Below are positions 40,601 to 49,378 of a stretch of 64,000 bases of DNA, in pieces (the first letter of the stretch is position 1; each line of letters starts with the position of its first letter). Where the stretch lies: assembly GCA_019637975.1 (NCBI GenBank), contig JAHBUR010000006.1, positions 62,001-126,000 of the forward strand, given 5' to 3'. Origin of the DNA: Bacteroidota bacterium. GTDB lineage: Bacteria; Bacteroidota; Ignavibacteria; UBA10030; UBA6906. The notes beneath the pieces are model-generated. The model was not told the DNA's origin. It searched no databases and was given only the letters and a program-made list of their open reading frames with translations. The position numbers were made by a program, and so were the translations under genes.

Positions 40601-40762
40601 GACTTGATTCCTTGCTGCATGTATAGTTGGAAGAACAGTTCGAACGTAGTATAGCAAATTCCGGTTTTGGAAGAAATCATCGCAAGCTGCAGCTTGATAA
40701 TCTCCGAGAGGTTGAATACTTTGCATACAATTCATCGTCACAAATCTTCTTCACATTGAGCT

Positions 40763-41923
40763 ATGCGAGTTGTTGTGGACGCCAAACTTCCCCACGCAGC
40801 AACGGCATTCGGCCTGTTTGGCGAGGTCAGAATTCTTCCCACACAACAGATAACCCGTCAGTCGATTGCAGACGCCGATGCCGTGCTCGTCCGCTCTGAG
40901 ACGAAGGTAAACGGAGACTTGCTTGACGGAACGAAGGTTCGCTTTGTCGGTACTGCAACAATCGGCACCGATCATGTTGATCTGGAGTATGTGAACAGGC
41001 ACAGAATCACATTTGCAAGTTGTCCCGGCAGCAATGCAAACTCGGTCGCCGAATACGTCCTCGCGGCGTTGCTCGAAACAAGCTTCATGCTGGGGTTCAC
41101 CCTGAAAGGCAAAACGCTCGGCGTGGTGGGGCATGGAAATACGGGAAGCAGAGTTGCGCGGAAAGCTGAAGCGATCGGCATGCGAGTGTTGCTGAATGAT
41201 CCGCCCCTTGCACGCTTGTCGGGCGATACGCGCTATCTTCCACTTGACGCATTGATGGATGCCGACGTTATTTCTCTTCACGTTCCACTCACAAAGTCAG
41301 GCGATGATCCAACGTATCATATTTTTGATGAACGACGGCTCTCGGCGATGCAGAAGGGAAGTATCCTTGTCAATTCCTCCCGGGGTGCTGTTGTTGACAC
41401 TCAGTCACTCAAGAAGATGATTCGGGAACAGCATGTGAGGGCGTGTGTTCTCGATGTGTGGGAGCGAGAGCCTGACATTGATATCGACATGCTTCAGCTG
41501 GCGTTGATCGGAACACCTCATATTGCGGGCTACTCGTATGACGGGAAGGTGAACGCGACACGAATGCTGCGACAAGCGCTTGGAGAGTTCGTGCACCAAC
41601 CGGTTGCAGGTGACGTTGTCGACGATACAGGTGACTTGAAGGAGATCAGGTTGTCGCAGACCGACCCGCTGTTTGAAGCGATGCTGCGTTCTGCTGTGAG
41701 AGAGTGCTACAACATTGAAGAAGACGATAGACGCCTGCGGCATCTCACATCGCTCGCGCCTGAGCTGCGGGCGGACCACTTCCGGCAGTTGCGGGCGAAC
41801 TATCCGATCAGAAGAGAATTCCACAATTACCATATCAATCCCCGAAACCTCCCGGCGGAAGCGGCTCAAATCCTCTCCGCGGTAGGTTTCTCACTTCACA
41901 CAAAGAGAAAGAACCATGACTAA
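40763..41923 (+). CDS. pdxB: Erythronate-4-phosphate dehydrogenase
   Basis: The 386-residue protein matches PdxB in length and sequence. It has an N-terminal substrate domain (MRVVVDAKLPHA, VRSETKV, VGTATIGTDHVD), the nucleotide-binding motif GVVGHGNTGSRVA, a catalytic region (ISLHVPLT, LVNSSRGAVVD, TPHIAGYSYDGK) and the C-terminal PdxB extension (LSSVG-like NPRNLPAEAAQILSAVGF). It oxidises 4-phosphoerythronate with NAD in the DXP-independent pyridoxal phosphate route. The next gene overlaps its end by 8 bp. Confidence 0.94.
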   Translation: MRVVVDAKLPHAATAFGLFGEVRILPTQQITRQSIADADAVLVRSETKVNGDLLDGTKVRFVGTATIGTDHVDLEYVNRHRITFASCPGSNANSVAEYVLAALLETSFMLGFTLKGKTLGVVGHGNTGSRVARKAEAIGMRVLLNDPPLARLSGDTRYLPLDALMDADVISLHVPLTKSGDDPTYHIFDERRLSAMQKGSILVNSSRGAVVDTQSLKKMIREQHVRACVLDVWEREPDIDIDMLQLALIGTPHIAGYSYDGKVNATRMLRQALGEFVHQPVAGDVVDDTGDLKEIRLSQTDPLFEAMLRSAVRECYNIEEDDRRLRHLTSLAPELRADHFRQLRANYPIRREFHNYHINPRNLPAEAAQILSAVGFSLHTKRKNHD

Positions 41924-42599
41924 AGAAATCACCCTGACTTCCTGGCCCATCCCCGCTCCGGAGAAACTTGAGGGCAAGCACGTCCGTATTGCGCGCCTCA
42001 ACCCTGATGCAGATATCGATGACCTTTACGAAGTCTCCCACGCAAAGCAGGAGTACAATGTGTTGTGGAAGTACATGCACTACGGTCCGTTTCGCGACAA
42101 GAAGGAAATGTATGAATGGCTGATTGGCCTGAAGGAGAGTACCGATCCGCTGTTCTATACCGTCTTCAGCAAGCAGCTCAACAAAAGAGTCGGCATGTAT
42201 GCAATCATGAATGTAGAGCCGAATGACGGCCGGGTTGAGCTGGGGAACATCTGGTACAGCCCGCTCGTACAGAAAACGATTGTGAATTCGGAGGCGACGT
42301 TTCTCTTTCTTTCCTATCTCTTTGACGAACTGAAGTACCGCAGAGTGGAATGGAAATGCGACGACGAGAACGAAGCAAGCAAATACGCCGCAGTCCGGCT
42401 TGGATTTTCGTATGAAGGATTGTTCCGGCAACACATGGTCGTGAAAGGCAAGAATCGCGATACGGCATGGTTCGCCATGCTCGATAGCGAGTGGCCCGAG
42501 CGCAAGGGTGATTTCGAGCGGTACTTCGCCAACCCCGGACTTTCGCTTACCAAACTTCATGGCAAGCAGGAACATTCATTACCGAAGGATCAGCAGTAG
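41916..42599 (+). CDS. RimJ/RimL-type GNAT N-acetyltransferase
   Basis: The 227-residue protein has a GNAT fold of the RimL-like group (EGKHVRIARLNPDADIDDLYE, VGMYAIMNVEPNDGRVELGNIWYSP, VEWKCDDENEASKYAAVRLGFSYEG). It is likely to acetylate an amino group of a protein N-terminus or a small molecule; the target is unknown. The 8-bp overlap with pdxB indicates translational coupling. Confidence 0.88.
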   Translation: MTKEITLTSWPIPAPEKLEGKHVRIARLNPDADIDDLYEVSHAKQEYNVLWKYMHYGPFRDKKEMYEWLIGLKESTDPLFYTVFSKQLNKRVGMYAIMNVEPNDGRVELGNIWYSPLVQKTIVNSEATFLFLSYLFDELKYRRVEWKCDDENEASKYAAVRLGFSYEGLFRQHMVVKGKNRDTAWFAMLDSEWPERKGDFERYFANPGLSLTKLHGKQEHSLPKDQQ

Positions 42600-42644
42600 A
42601 AACACGCAAAGGTCTGTATTAAGTACATCTGAAAGTTCCTTGTC

Positions 42645-44708
42645 TTGAAAGTCTCCACACCTCGATTGAAGAACCGCGACCTCAGTTGGCTCGGGTTCAA
42701 CCACCGCGTGCTGCAGGAAGCCGCCGACCCTGCGGTTCCATTGTATGAGCGCATCAAATTTCTCGCCATCTGGTCGTCGAATCTTGATGAGTTCTTTCGC
42801 GTGCGTGTTGCCTCGTTGCGCGCTTTGGCGCGGCTCAAGAAAAAGACAAAACGAAAACTCGATGTCGAGCCGGAAAGACTTCTCAAGAGGCTTCTGAAGG
42901 TTGTCTGGCTGCAGCAGGAGGAATCTGGAGAGATCTTCAAGAAACGTATCAAGAAGGATTTGGCAAAGGAAGGGATATTCCTCGTACGGGAAAATGAGTT
43001 GAGCAAAAAGCAGAAAGAGATGGTGATCTCCCACTTTCATACCACCGTTCTCCCGAAGCTCTCGCCTGTGTTTTTGAGCGCGGAAAAGGCGCCTCCGTTT
43101 CTTCATAATCGTACGCTGTATCTGGTTGTCCGTCTCCGGCGCAAGTCCGAAGAGCCCAAGAAACAGCCCGAACAGTATGCTCTCGTTGAGATTCCGACCG
43201 CTATCGTGCCCCGGTTCTTTTCCATTGAAGGCGGAGAGCATCACCACTACATCCTTTTTCTTGACGATGTTGTTCGTCTCGGGTTGGATGATGTGTTCCC
43301 GCAACATTTCGTTTCTGGCGCTTACGCAGTGAAGTTGACCCGCGATGCCGAGTTGGAGTTGGGTGATGAGTATAGCGGAGATCTTCTCGAAAAGATAAAA
43401 AAAGCGCTCGGAAAACGCAGCGAAGGTGTTCCTGCTCGCTTTCTGTACGATACCGAGATGCCGAAGAAGCTTCTCCTTTTCCTGCAGAGGATGTTCGAGC
43501 TTGCGGATGATGATCTCATTCCGGGAAGCCGGTATCACAATTTCAGCGATTTCTTCTCGTTCCCGAATCCCAAAGCGCCTTCTCTGCTGTACGAACCAAT
43601 GCCGCCGTTGCCGGTATTTGACAATGAGGATTCAATATTCCGGGTCATGCAAGAGAGGGATACGATCATCCATTTCCCGTACCACTCGTACGACAGTGTG
43701 GTACGGTTTCTCAGCGAGGCCGCTGATGACGAGTCGGTTCGTTCAATCAAGATCACTTTGTATAGAGTTGCGAGAAACTCCAAGGTTGTCGGGCACCTCC
43801 TGCGGGCGGCGAACAACGGGAAAAGCGTAACGGTGTTCGTTGAAGTGAAAGCGCGCTTCGACGAAGAGTCGAACATCTTCTGGGCCGAAGAGTTGGAGAA
43901 GGCGGGCGCACGAGTGTTGTACAGTATTCCCAATCTGAAAGTGCACGCAAAGCTCTGCCTTGTCACACGGGAGGAAAGCGACGGCACACGGCGGTATGCC
44001 TATTTCAGTACGGGAAATTTCAATGAAGCGGCCGCTACCCAGTATACTGATTTCGGGTTCTTTACTTCCGACAAACGCCTCACGAACGAGGCGGAAAAAA
44101 TTTTCCAAGTTCTGCACAGGGGGAAGAACAACGTTGCATGCGAGCATCTTCTTGTCTCGCCGTTTTCGATGCGAACAGGTTTTGAAGCACTGATCGGGAG
44201 GGAAATCAAGCACGCCAAAAAGGGGCGTGAAGCACGAATAGCCGCAAAAATGAATTCGCTCGAAGATCCCGGTATGATCGAAAGACTGTACGAGGCCAGT
44301 AACGCCGGTGTGCAGGTGAGGCTCATCGTGCGCGGCATTTGCTGCCTGATTCCCGGCATCAAGGGAATGAGTGAGAACATTGAAGTCACCAGCATCGTCG
44401 ACCGGTTTCTTGAACACACCCGTGTGTTTCTGTTTCACAACAACGGAAACCAACAGGTGTATCTTTCCTCCGCTGATTGGATGAGGCGGAACCTTGACAG
44501 ACGCATTGAAGTTGCGTTCCCGATCTATGACAAGCAGATTCAGCATCGGCTGAAGGAAATCCTCGACATGCAGCTTTGTGACAATGTGAAAGCACGCATT
44601 ATCGACAAGAAGGTCAGTAACCGCATACGTTCTGCACAAGATGGGATCACAGTACGATCACAATCTGCCGCCTATGAACTGTGGCGCGACTCGTTTCCTC
44701 GTCCCTGA
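42645..44708 (+). CDS. ppk1: Polyphosphate kinase 1
   Basis: The 687-residue protein shows the Ppk1 signature throughout: NRDLSWLGFNHRVLQEA at the N-terminus, SSNLDEFFRVRVASL, the phospho-His segment NLKVHAKLCLVTR near residue 434, STGNFNEAAA and the second conserved His in RFLEHTRVFLFHN near residue 590. It transfers the gamma phosphate of ATP to polyphosphate, probably at the inner membrane. No ATG is available between the in-frame stop at 42630 and the conserved N-terminus, so a TTG start at 42645 is used; another TTG at 42666 is possible. It lies 45 bp after the acetyltransferase gene. Confidence 0.94.
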   Translation: MKVSTPRLKNRDLSWLGFNHRVLQEAADPAVPLYERIKFLAIWSSNLDEFFRVRVASLRALARLKKKTKRKLDVEPERLLKRLLKVVWLQQEESGEIFKKRIKKDLAKEGIFLVRENELSKKQKEMVISHFHTTVLPKLSPVFLSAEKAPPFLHNRTLYLVVRLRRKSEEPKKQPEQYALVEIPTAIVPRFFSIEGGEHHHYILFLDDVVRLGLDDVFPQHFVSGAYAVKLTRDAELELGDEYSGDLLEKIKKALGKRSEGVPARFLYDTEMPKKLLLFLQRMFELADDDLIPGSRYHNFSDFFSFPNPKAPSLLYEPMPPLPVFDNEDSIFRVMQERDTIIHFPYHSYDSVVRFLSEAADDESVRSIKITLYRVARNSKVVGHLLRAANNGKSVTVFVEVKARFDEESNIFWAEELEKAGARVLYSIPNLKVHAKLCLVTREESDGTRRYAYFSTGNFNEAAATQYTDFGFFTSDKRLTNEAEKIFQVLHRGKNNVACEHLLVSPFSMRTGFEALIGREIKHAKKGREARIAAKMNSLEDPGMIERLYEASNAGVQVRLIVRGICCLIPGIKGMSENIEVTSIVDRFLEHTRVFLFHNNGNQQVYLSSADWMRRNLDRRIEVAFPIYDKQIQHRLKEILDMQLCDNVKARIIDKKVSNRIRSAQDGITVRSQSAAYELWRDSFPRP

Positions 44709-44804
44709 GTTCCTTCCTTCTCTCCCTTGAATCTCTTCACTTTTTGAGGTATTCTTCTATAGTTCTTTCCAATCGACACTCCAATCACTAACATCACGTT
44801 TGTT

Positions 44805-45713
44805 ATGATGACAACAACATGGTCAGGCATTTTCAGCGCCGTCACAACAAAATTCGATAAGGACGGACGGCTTGATTTTCCTGCAATGGAAAAACACTTC
44901 AACTTTCAAATCGAGTCGGGCGTGCACGGACTCATCGTCCTTGGCTCGCTTGGTGAGAATGTGACGTTGGCACCGATTGAAAAGCAGGATGTGTTGAAAG
45001 TAGCGCTGAGTGTAAGCGGCGGAAGAGTGCCGGTACTTTCCGGTGTTGCCGAAACATCCACCGCCATGGCCTGCAACTATATCAAACAAGCACAGGCGAA
45101 TGGCGCAAACGGTTTCATGGTGATGCCGGCGATGGTGTATCCGGCGGATCGACGGGAGACGCTTGAGTACTTTCGGAGTGTAGCCGCCGCAAGCGATGTG
45201 CCGATCATGCTGTACAATAATCCCGTTTCGTACAAAGTCGATCTCACGCCCGACATGTTCGCCGAACTTGCCGACGAACCGAAGTTTGTTGCCCTCAAAG
45301 AATCTTCGGATAATGTTCGGCGTATCACCGACATTGTCAACGCTGTGGGCAATCGTTATCAGATCTTCACCGGCGTGGATGATCTTGCGATGGAGAGTCT
45401 GATGTTAGGCGCGGTTGGTTGGGTGGCCGGACTCGTATGCGCATTCCCCAAAGAGACTGTCGTGTTGTACAAGTTGGTCAAAGCGGGAAGAATGGAAGAA
45501 GCTCTGAAACTCTATCGCTGGTTCATGCCGCTGCTGCATCTCGATGTTTCGACGAAGTTCGTGCAGAATATCAAGCTTGCGGAGGCGATGGCCGGCGTCG
45601 GTACTGAGTATGTTCGAGCACCGCGGATGCGACTTGAGGGTGATGAACGACGCCGTGTCGAACAGATTGTATCCACCGCGTTGAAGACGAGACCCGATCT
45701 ACCCAATATCTGA
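44805..45713 (+). CDS. DapA-family lyase, probable pyrroline-4-hydroxy-2-carboxylate deaminase
   Basis: The 302-residue protein belongs to the dihydrodipicolinate synthase/N-acetylneuraminate lyase superfamily (GLIVLGSLGENVTL, YNNPVSYKVDLTPDM, Schiff-base Lys in FVALKESSDN). By sequence alone it could be DapA. Its neighbours are a 2-oxoglutarate-semialdehyde-type dehydrogenase, a 4-hydroxyproline epimerase and a DadA-like oxidase, so it most likely removes ammonia from pyrroline-4-hydroxy-2-carboxylate in trans-4-hydroxy-L-proline breakdown. The GSLGEN loop differs from the GTTGE usual in true DapA, which supports this. ATG codons at 44805 and 44808 are both possible. Confidence 0.85.
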   Translation: MMTTTWSGIFSAVTTKFDKDGRLDFPAMEKHFNFQIESGVHGLIVLGSLGENVTLAPIEKQDVLKVALSVSGGRVPVLSGVAETSTAMACNYIKQAQANGANGFMVMPAMVYPADRRETLEYFRSVAAASDVPIMLYNNPVSYKVDLTPDMFAELADEPKFVALKESSDNVRRITDIVNAVGNRYQIFTGVDDLAMESLMLGAVGWVAGLVCAFPKETVVLYKLVKAGRMEEALKLYRWFMPLLHLDVSTKFVQNIKLAEAMAGVGTEYVRAPRMRLEGDERRRVEQIVSTALKTRPDLPNI

Positions 45714-45718
45714 AAGCA

Positions 45719-45785
45719 AACCACGAAGGCGCGAAGATGCGACGAGTTCTTCATCTATAAAGTTCTGCTTCGTGCCTTCGCGGTT
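45719..45785. repeat. CGAAG-type inverted repeat (gene-less copy)
   Basis: AACCACGAAGGCGCGAAG (45719-45736) and CTTCGTGCCTTCGCGGTT (45768-45785) match as inverted repeats in 16 of 18 positions around a 31-bp centre. The arms are the same motif as those that frame the GxxExxY gene at 48899-49362. The unit lies 6 bp after the deaminase stop codon. Confidence 0.65.
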
Positions 45786-45817
45786 CTCTTTATCTTTTTC
45801 AATCCCAAGAGACGTAC

Positions 45818-47254
45818 ATGAACATCTTTAACAATCTCATTAACGGCGAGTGGGTACCATCCCCTCACACATCCAAAAACATCAATCCGTCTGACATTAC
45901 CGACATTGTCGGCGAGTATGCCCAGGCTGATGTCGAGCAGGTGAACACCGCCGTTGCCGCTGCAAAGGCTGCGCAGCCAGGCTGGGGCGCGAGCACGCCA
46001 CAACAACGCTTCGATGTTCTGGACTTCATCGGCGCGGAAATTCTTGCCCGCAAGGACGAATTGGGAAGATTGCTTTCCCGCGAAGAAGGCAAGACGCTAC
46101 CCGAAGGCATCGGCGAAGTCGTTCGGGCGGGCAACATTTTCAAATTCTTCGCTGCAGAAGCGTTGCGTGTCGGCGGTGAGCACATCCCGTCTGTTCGTCC
46201 CGGCATCGAAATCGACACGATGCGCGAGCCGCTCGGAGTCGTCGGGTTGATCACGCCGTGGAATTTTCCGATGGCGATTCCGTCATGGAAAGTTGCTCCG
46301 GCATTGGCGTTCGGCAATGCCGTGTTGTTGAAACCGGCCGAGCTTGCGCCGGCGTGTTCATGGAATCTTGCCGAAATCATCTCACGTTCCGGACTTCCCA
46401 AGGGCGTGTTCAATTTAGTAATGGGAAAAGGAAGCGCCGTCGGCAACACCATTGTCAACCATCCCGACGTTGCCGGTGTGAGCTTTACCGGATCTGTTGA
46501 AGTCGGCAGAACGTTGGCGTCGAATCTCGCACGACGCCTTGCGCGTGTTCAGCTTGAAATGGGTGGAAAGAACCCGCTGGTTGTGCTGGATGACGCCGAC
46601 CTGACTGTTGCGGTGAATGCGGCGATCAACGGCGCGTTCTTCTCTACCGGACAGCGCTGCACAGCATCAAGCCGGTTGATAGTAACGGAAGGAATTCACG
46701 ATCGTTTCGTTCAGGCGATGGTGGAGAAAATGAAAACCTTGAAAGTTGATGACGCCCTTGCTCCGGGTACAGATATCGGCCCGGTGATCGATGGCGCACA
46801 GCTCATGAAAGACGAGAGCTATATCGAGTTGGCGAGAAGAGAAGGAGGGAAGCTTGCTTTCGGCGGGCAACGCCTGAAGCGCGAGAAAAACGGCTGGTAT
46901 CTCGCGCCAGCACTCTTCACAGAAACAACAAACTCGATGCGTTTCAACTGTGAAGAAGCTTTCGGGCCGCTGGCGGGAGTGATTCGCGTGAAGAATTACG
47001 ATGAAGCACTCGCCGTTGCCAACGATACCGAGTTCGGGCTTTGTGCTGGTATCTGCACAACGTCGCTCAAGCACTCCACGCATTTCAAGCGCAACGCGCA
47101 AGCCGGTATGGTGATGGTGAACCTGCCGACCGCCGGCGTTGATTACCACGTTCCCTTCGGCGGACGGAAAGGTTCGAGCTACGGGACACGCGAGCAAGGG
47201 TCTTATGCGAAGGAGTTCTACACTGTAGTGAAGACGTGTTATGTGGCGGGGTGA
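45818..47254 (+). CDS. Aldehyde dehydrogenase, probable 2-oxoglutarate semialdehyde dehydrogenase
   Basis: The 478-residue NAD(P)-dependent aldehyde dehydrogenase has all active-site elements: ITPWNFPMAIPSWKVAPAL, LKPAE, FTGSVEVGR, general base Glu in LEMGGKNP, nucleophile Cys in STGQRCTASSR and EEAFGPLAGV. Within the hydroxyproline cluster it should oxidise 2,5-dioxopentanoate (the deaminase product) to 2-oxoglutarate, which enters the TCA cycle. Related enzymes act on other semialdehydes, so the assignment comes from context. Confidence 0.88.
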   Translation: MNIFNNLINGEWVPSPHTSKNINPSDITDIVGEYAQADVEQVNTAVAAAKAAQPGWGASTPQQRFDVLDFIGAEILARKDELGRLLSREEGKTLPEGIGEVVRAGNIFKFFAAEALRVGGEHIPSVRPGIEIDTMREPLGVVGLITPWNFPMAIPSWKVAPALAFGNAVLLKPAELAPACSWNLAEIISRSGLPKGVFNLVMGKGSAVGNTIVNHPDVAGVSFTGSVEVGRTLASNLARRLARVQLEMGGKNPLVVLDDADLTVAVNAAINGAFFSTGQRCTASSRLIVTEGIHDRFVQAMVEKMKTLKVDDALAPGTDIGPVIDGAQLMKDESYIELARREGGKLAFGGQRLKREKNGWYLAPALFTETTNSMRFNCEEAFGPLAGVIRVKNYDEALAVANDTEFGLCAGICTTSLKHSTHFKRNAQAGMVMVNLPTAGVDYHVPFGGRKGSSYGTREQGSYAKEFYTVVKTCYVAG

Positions 47255-47270
47255 TTCACCTAGCGTGTCA

Positions 47271-47322
47271 AATCCCGATTCATCGGGATTCGTTTGCCCA
47301 GCGTGACGGTTCACCGTCATGC
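47271..47322. repeat. Two REP-like hairpins left of the transposase
   Basis: AATCCCGA-TTCA-TCGGGATT (47271-47290) is a perfect 8-bp hairpin. GCGTGACGG-TTCA-CCGTCATGC (47301-47322) is a 9-bp hairpin with one G-T pair. Both have TTCA loops. The next bases GCGAGATA recur right of the transposase gene (47870-47877). Confidence 0.65.
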
Positions 47323-47365
47323 GAGATAGTCAGGGGATCACATCACAACCAGCGGAGGATCGCCC

Positions 47366-47818
47366 ATGGGACAGGTCTATTACAAACTGTTTTATCATGC
47401 CATTTGGCGAACGAAGTACAATCAGTCGGCCATCACTCCGGCGATTGAAGCCGTTCTGGTTCCATTCATGGAGAACAAAGCAAAGCGGTTCGGTTGCCAT
47501 TTGCATGGTATCGGCGGGACGGAAGACCACATTCACATTGCTATTGAAATTCCTCCCGCTGAATCGGTGAGTGATATTATCGGCAAACTCAAAGGCAGCA
47601 GTTCCTATTTTCTGAACAAGGAGTTGCAGATCACAAAGGATTTCTACTGGCAGGACGGGTTCGGCGTTCTTTCGTTTGCCGAGCGGGATTTGCCCAAGGT
47701 TCTTGATTATATACAGCGTCAAAAAGAACATCACGCGTCACACAAGCTGAACGCACCGATGGAGCGGGTGGATGGGGAGGAGGCTGATTCACGGGTCTGT
47801 GCACACAAATCGTCCTGA
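47366..47818 (+). CDS. IS200/RAYT-like tyrosine (HUH) transposase
   Basis: The 150-residue protein has the Y1-transposase pattern of IS200/IS605 TnpA: YKLFYHAIWRTKY, the HUH motif as HIHIAI, FYWQDGFGVLSF and the catalytic Tyr in VLDYIQRQKEHH. It would cut and join single-stranded DNA at hairpin ends. It sits alone (no TnpB), between the aldehyde dehydrogenase and epimerase genes, with hairpins on both sides, as RAYT elements do. All motifs are intact, so it may still be active. It interrupts the hydroxyproline operon. Confidence 0.88.
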   Translation: MGQVYYKLFYHAIWRTKYNQSAITPAIEAVLVPFMENKAKRFGCHLHGIGGTEDHIHIAIEIPPAESVSDIIGKLKGSSSYFLNKELQITKDFYWQDGFGVLSFAERDLPKVLDYIQRQKEHHASHKLNAPMERVDGEEADSRVCAHKSS

Positions 47819-47832
47819 AGGACGATAGGTTT
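47809..47832 (+). terminator. Hairpin overlapping the transposase stop codon
   Basis: ATCGTCC-TGAA-GGACGAT (47809-47826) is a perfect 7-bp hairpin whose loop contains the TGA stop codon. AGGTTTTTCTT follows. It fits an intrinsic terminator or a right-end hairpin of the element. A weaker dyad CGTCA/TGACG lies at 47849-47864. Confidence 0.6.
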
Positions 47833-47893
47833 TTCTTGCTTCAGAATTCGTCATCCGGTTGACGGTCACGCGAGATATACCAGAGATTTCAAA

Positions 47894-48898
47894 ATGCCTA
47901 CACACACCTTCTTCTGCATCGACGCCCACACCTGCGGTAACCCGGTCCGGGTTGTAGCCGGTGGCGGGCCGCAACTCAACGGCGCCAACATGAGCGAACG
48001 GCGGCAGGATTTTCTCCGCCGTTACGACTGGATTCGTACAGGATTGATGTTCGAGCCCCGCGGGCACGACATGATGAGCGGCAGCATTCTCTATCCGCCA
48101 ACGCGGGAGGATACAGACATCGGCATTCTCTTCATCGAAACCAGCGGTTGCCTGCCGATGTGCGGGCATGGAACAATCGGTACAGTAACGGTGATGATTG
48201 AACACGGACTCGTTTCGCCAAAGACTCCGGGCAAATTGCGACTCGAAGTCCCGGCGGGAATAGTCGAGGCGTATTATGAAATGGAAGGAAGGAAAGTGAA
48301 GAGCGTACGTATTGTGAACGTCCCGGCGTTCCTTCATTCCACCAATCTCGAAGTGGAATGTCCCGACCTCGGCATGCTGAAGGTTGATGTCTCATACGGC
48401 GGCAATTTCTACGCGATTGTTAACCCGCAGGAAAATTTCAAGGGACTTGAACTCATTGCCGCTTCTGATGTATTGCGCTGGAGTCCCGTCGTCCGACGAC
48501 GCATCAACGAAAAATACACGTTTGTCCATCCCGACAATCCGACCATCAAAGGATGCAGTCACGTGATGTGGACGGGTAAGCCGAAGCATCCGGAAGCCAC
48601 GGCCCGTAACGCGGTCTTCTATGGTGAGAAAGCTATTGACCGCTCGCCATGCGGAACGGGGACTTCGGCGCGTGTGGCGCAATGGGCTGCGAAAGGCAAG
48701 CTGAAAGAAGGCGACGTGTTTGTGCACGAGAGCATCATCGGCAGTCTCTTCAAAGCCCGCATCGAAGGGCGGGCGAAGGTCGGCGAGTACGATGCGGTGA
48801 TTCCGAGTATCGAGGGCTGGGCGAAGATTTACGGCTTCAATACGATTTCGATTGATGATGAGGATGATCCGTTCGCGCGTGGGTTCCAGGTATTGTAG
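47894..48898 (+). CDS. 4-hydroxyproline 2-epimerase (proline racemase family)
   Basis: The 334-residue protein has both catalytic cysteines of the proline racemase superfamily. One is in LPMCGHGTIG (about residue 91) and the other in RSPCGTGTSAR (about residue 255). Having both marks a racemase/epimerase rather than trans-3-hydroxyproline dehydratase, which has Thr at the second site. With its neighbours it should convert trans-4-hydroxy-L-proline into cis-4-hydroxy-D-proline. The N-terminus HTFFCIDAHTCGNPVRVV is typical. It lies 75 bp after the transposase and probably depends on its own promoter or on read-through. Confidence 0.92.
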   Translation: MPTHTFFCIDAHTCGNPVRVVAGGGPQLNGANMSERRQDFLRRYDWIRTGLMFEPRGHDMMSGSILYPPTREDTDIGILFIETSGCLPMCGHGTIGTVTVMIEHGLVSPKTPGKLRLEVPAGIVEAYYEMEGRKVKSVRIVNVPAFLHSTNLEVECPDLGMLKVDVSYGGNFYAIVNPQENFKGLELIAASDVLRWSPVVRRRINEKYTFVHPDNPTIKGCSHVMWTGKPKHPEATARNAVFYGEKAIDRSPCGTGTSARVAQWAAKGKLKEGDVFVHESIIGSLFKARIEGRAKVGEYDAVIPSIEGWAKIYGFNTISIDDEDDPFARGFQVL

Positions 48899-49362
48899 AG
48901 AAAACCGCGAAGGCGCAAAGACACGAAGGTGTTTGAGATGAGTCTAGACTTGGATCGGGAAACTGAGCGGATAGCAACTACAATTGTAGATTCTGCCTTC
49001 AAGGTGCACAAAGCCCTTGGACCCGGTTTGCTGGAATCAGTTTACGAAATCTGCCTGTCTCATGAACTTCGACTGAGAGGCCTGAAGGTCGAAACTCAGC
49101 TCGCCGTCCCAATCGAGTACGAAGCAATGCAAATTGATGCTGCTCTTCGGTTGGATTTGCTTGTGAATAGTCTGGTAATAGTTGAACTCAAAGCCGTTGA
49201 AAAGATGATTCCTCTCTATGAAGCCCAGGTTTTGTCATATCTACGGTTGATGAAGAAACGCCTTGGTTTTATCATCAACTTCAATGTCCCTTTGATTAAG
49301 GATGGCATTAAACGCATAGTTCTCTCATGAAACTTCGCGACTTCGCGTCTTCGCGGTTTTCT
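48899..49362. mobile_element. Candidate GxxExxY element with 30-bp inverted repeats
   Basis: Left arm 48899-48928 and right arm 49333-49362 are inverted repeats matching in about 26 of 30 positions. Each is built of CGAAG-like units (AGAAAACCGCGAAG at the outer end). They enclose exactly one gene, the GxxExxY protein: its ATG is 9 bp after the left arm and its stop 2 bp before the right arm. Related arms without a gene lie at 45719, 52242 and 33476. Mobility is an inference. Confidence 0.55.
48938..49330 (+). CDS. GxxExxY protein (PD-(D/E)xK-like)
   Basis: The 130-residue protein matches the GxxExxY family, with the name motif as GPGLLESVY (Gly30, Glu33, Tyr36). Downstream, Asp73 in LRLDLLV and Glu83-Leu-Lys85 in VELKA form the D-ExK core of PD-(D/E)xK nucleases. 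The biological role of the family is not established. It separates the epimerase from the DadA-like gene in the hydroxyproline cluster, has no metabolic link to them and is framed by inverted repeats. The ATG at 48938 has GAAGG 8 nt upstream. Confidence 0.9.
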   Translation: MSLDLDRETERIATTIVDSAFKVHKALGPGLLESVYEICLSHELRLRGLKVETQLAVPIEYEAMQIDAALRLDLLVNSLVIVELKAVEKMIPLYEAQVLSYLRLMKKRLGFIINFNVPLIKDGIKRIVLS

Positions 49363-49378
49363 TTAGAAAGTGAAACAA

